Below are positions 63,629-64,000 of a stretch of DNA of 64,000 bases, piece after piece (position 1 is the stretch's first letter; the number at the start of each line of letters is the position of its first letter). A program made the translations under genes and the position numbers. Below the pieces are notes generated by a model, which made no database searches, had not been told where the DNA came from, and saw only the letters and a list, made by a program, of their open reading frames with translations. Where the stretch lies: the NCBI GenBank assembly GCA_013400975.1, contig WBMZ01000268.1, forward strand, positions 33,009-97,008, read 5' to 3'. This stretch comes from Atrichornis clamosus. Lineage: Eukaryota > Chordata > Aves > Passeriformes > Menuridae.

Positions 63629-64000
63629 AACAGTCCGGGACCAGGGCGGAAAAGGCACGGCAGAGACCACAGATACCGGAAGGCGAGGGAGAGGCCGAGG
63701 GGCACCGCAGTGCTCTGCCCAGTCGGCCGTGGGGCAGCCCAGGGGCCTCACCAGCGGGGCCGTGGGGGCGGCGCGGGGGCGGTGAGGAGGCGGCACCTGC
63801 CCGTCACCTGCAGCCCCGGGGGTGGTGCGGCGGCGGACCCGCCCCTCCCGCAGGGGGCGCCCTGGGGCAGCGGGGCGCGGCCGGGCGGGCGGCACGGGGG
63901 ACTCCACCCTGGCCCTTTGGGCGGCCTTGCGGTATCTCTCCGGCGCGGCAGGCGGCGGCCTGCGGCGCACCTGCAGCAGGCGGCGGCTCGACGGCCCCCG
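63629..64000. promoter_or_regulatory. CpG island, probable promoter or first-exon region
   Basis: The last 370 bases are very GC-rich (about three quarters or more G+C) with dense, undepleted CpGs, unlike anything else in the window. Sp1-type GGGCGG/CCGCCC boxes recur (near 63767-63782, 63840 and 63885-63893). Unmethylated CpG islands of this kind mark vertebrate promoters. Direction is unknown. A minus-strand donor-like CAG|GTGCGC ends at 63971, and CTGCAG|GTGACG lies near 63806. A 116-codon minus-strand frame of Arg, Pro and Ala is expected from the base composition and is not called as a gene. The gene, if any, continues beyond the right edge or runs left on the minus strand. Confidence 0.8.

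Noticed and set aside
63623..63970. 116-codon Arg/Pro/Ala-rich minus-strand frame
   Set aside because: GC-rich CpG islands lack stop codons. No recognisable motif is present, and the frame crosses into the CR1 tip region.
1..64000. CRISPR arrays, tRNA, rRNA or bacterial operons
   Set aside because: There are no spaced direct repeats, no tRNA-like B-box (GGTTCGANTCC) and no Shine-Dalgarno-linked gene runs. The repeats are those of a bird nuclear genome.

Overview
This window looks like a gene desert from a bird nuclear genome, read from a draft assembly. The evidence is the repeat content. Many copies of the CR1 non-LTR retrotransposon end in the bird/reptile 3' terminus (ATTCTATGATTCTATG-like or TATTC repeats), and there are solo long terminal repeats (LTRs) of kinds common in bird genomes. 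Base composition is AT-rich throughout, apart from the repeats and the last 370 bases. Two single Ns, at 16820 and 37410, mark unresolved assembly joins. Nothing suggests a bacterium, plasmid, phage or CRISPR locus. No protein gene can be called with confidence.

Layout. 1-4959 is AT-rich with nothing recognised. 4960-5400 is a GC-rich block that probably is an old LTR. 6820-7205 holds a very old CR1-like fragment. 10516-11154 is a minus-strand solo LTR with a 6-bp target duplication (one mismatch), followed by the tip of a minus-strand CR1. 12224-12604 is a pyrimidine-only tract with a 24-bp higher-order period. 16779-16845 is an AT microsatellite broken by an N. 16846-36349 is mostly unannotated, apart from a minus-strand solo LTR at 26249-26800. 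From 36 kb rightwards the sequence is repeat-dense: a CR1 with a (TATTC)11 tail (36350-37550), a second LTR of the 26-kb family (38669-39180), a 973-bp solo LTR with a perfect GTGAT duplication (41051-42023), CR1 copies at 42975-43919 and 44783-45245, a long ancient CR1 (52915-56765) split by an unclassified 1.15-kb insertion, an older CR1-like piece (56930-57350), the best-preserved CR1 3' end (59340-60200) and a CR1 tip at 63436-63628. The last 370 bases are a strong CpG island, probably the promoter or first exon of a gene that continues beyond the window.

Coding content. Most open frames are chance frames or lie inside repeats. At roughly 37% GC, dozens of stop-to-stop frames of 70-80 codons are expected in 64 kb on six frames, so length alone proves nothing. 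Two minus-strand stretches deserve testing because splice signals or codon composition add some support: 32922-33089 (exactly 56 codons between a strong acceptor and a GTGAGT donor) and 40097-40311 (72 open codons with a coding-like position bias and an ATTAAA just after the stop). A third, weaker one lies at 48326-48417. If they are real they could be exons of one minus-strand gene, or decayed remains; I do not recognise the protein.

I found no convincing new biological system. The most informative observations are the dated insertions (solo LTRs with target duplications, the nested CR1), the structured pyrimidine tract, the unclassified insertion, the N-associated duplication that looks like an assembly error, and the CpG island at the right edge.
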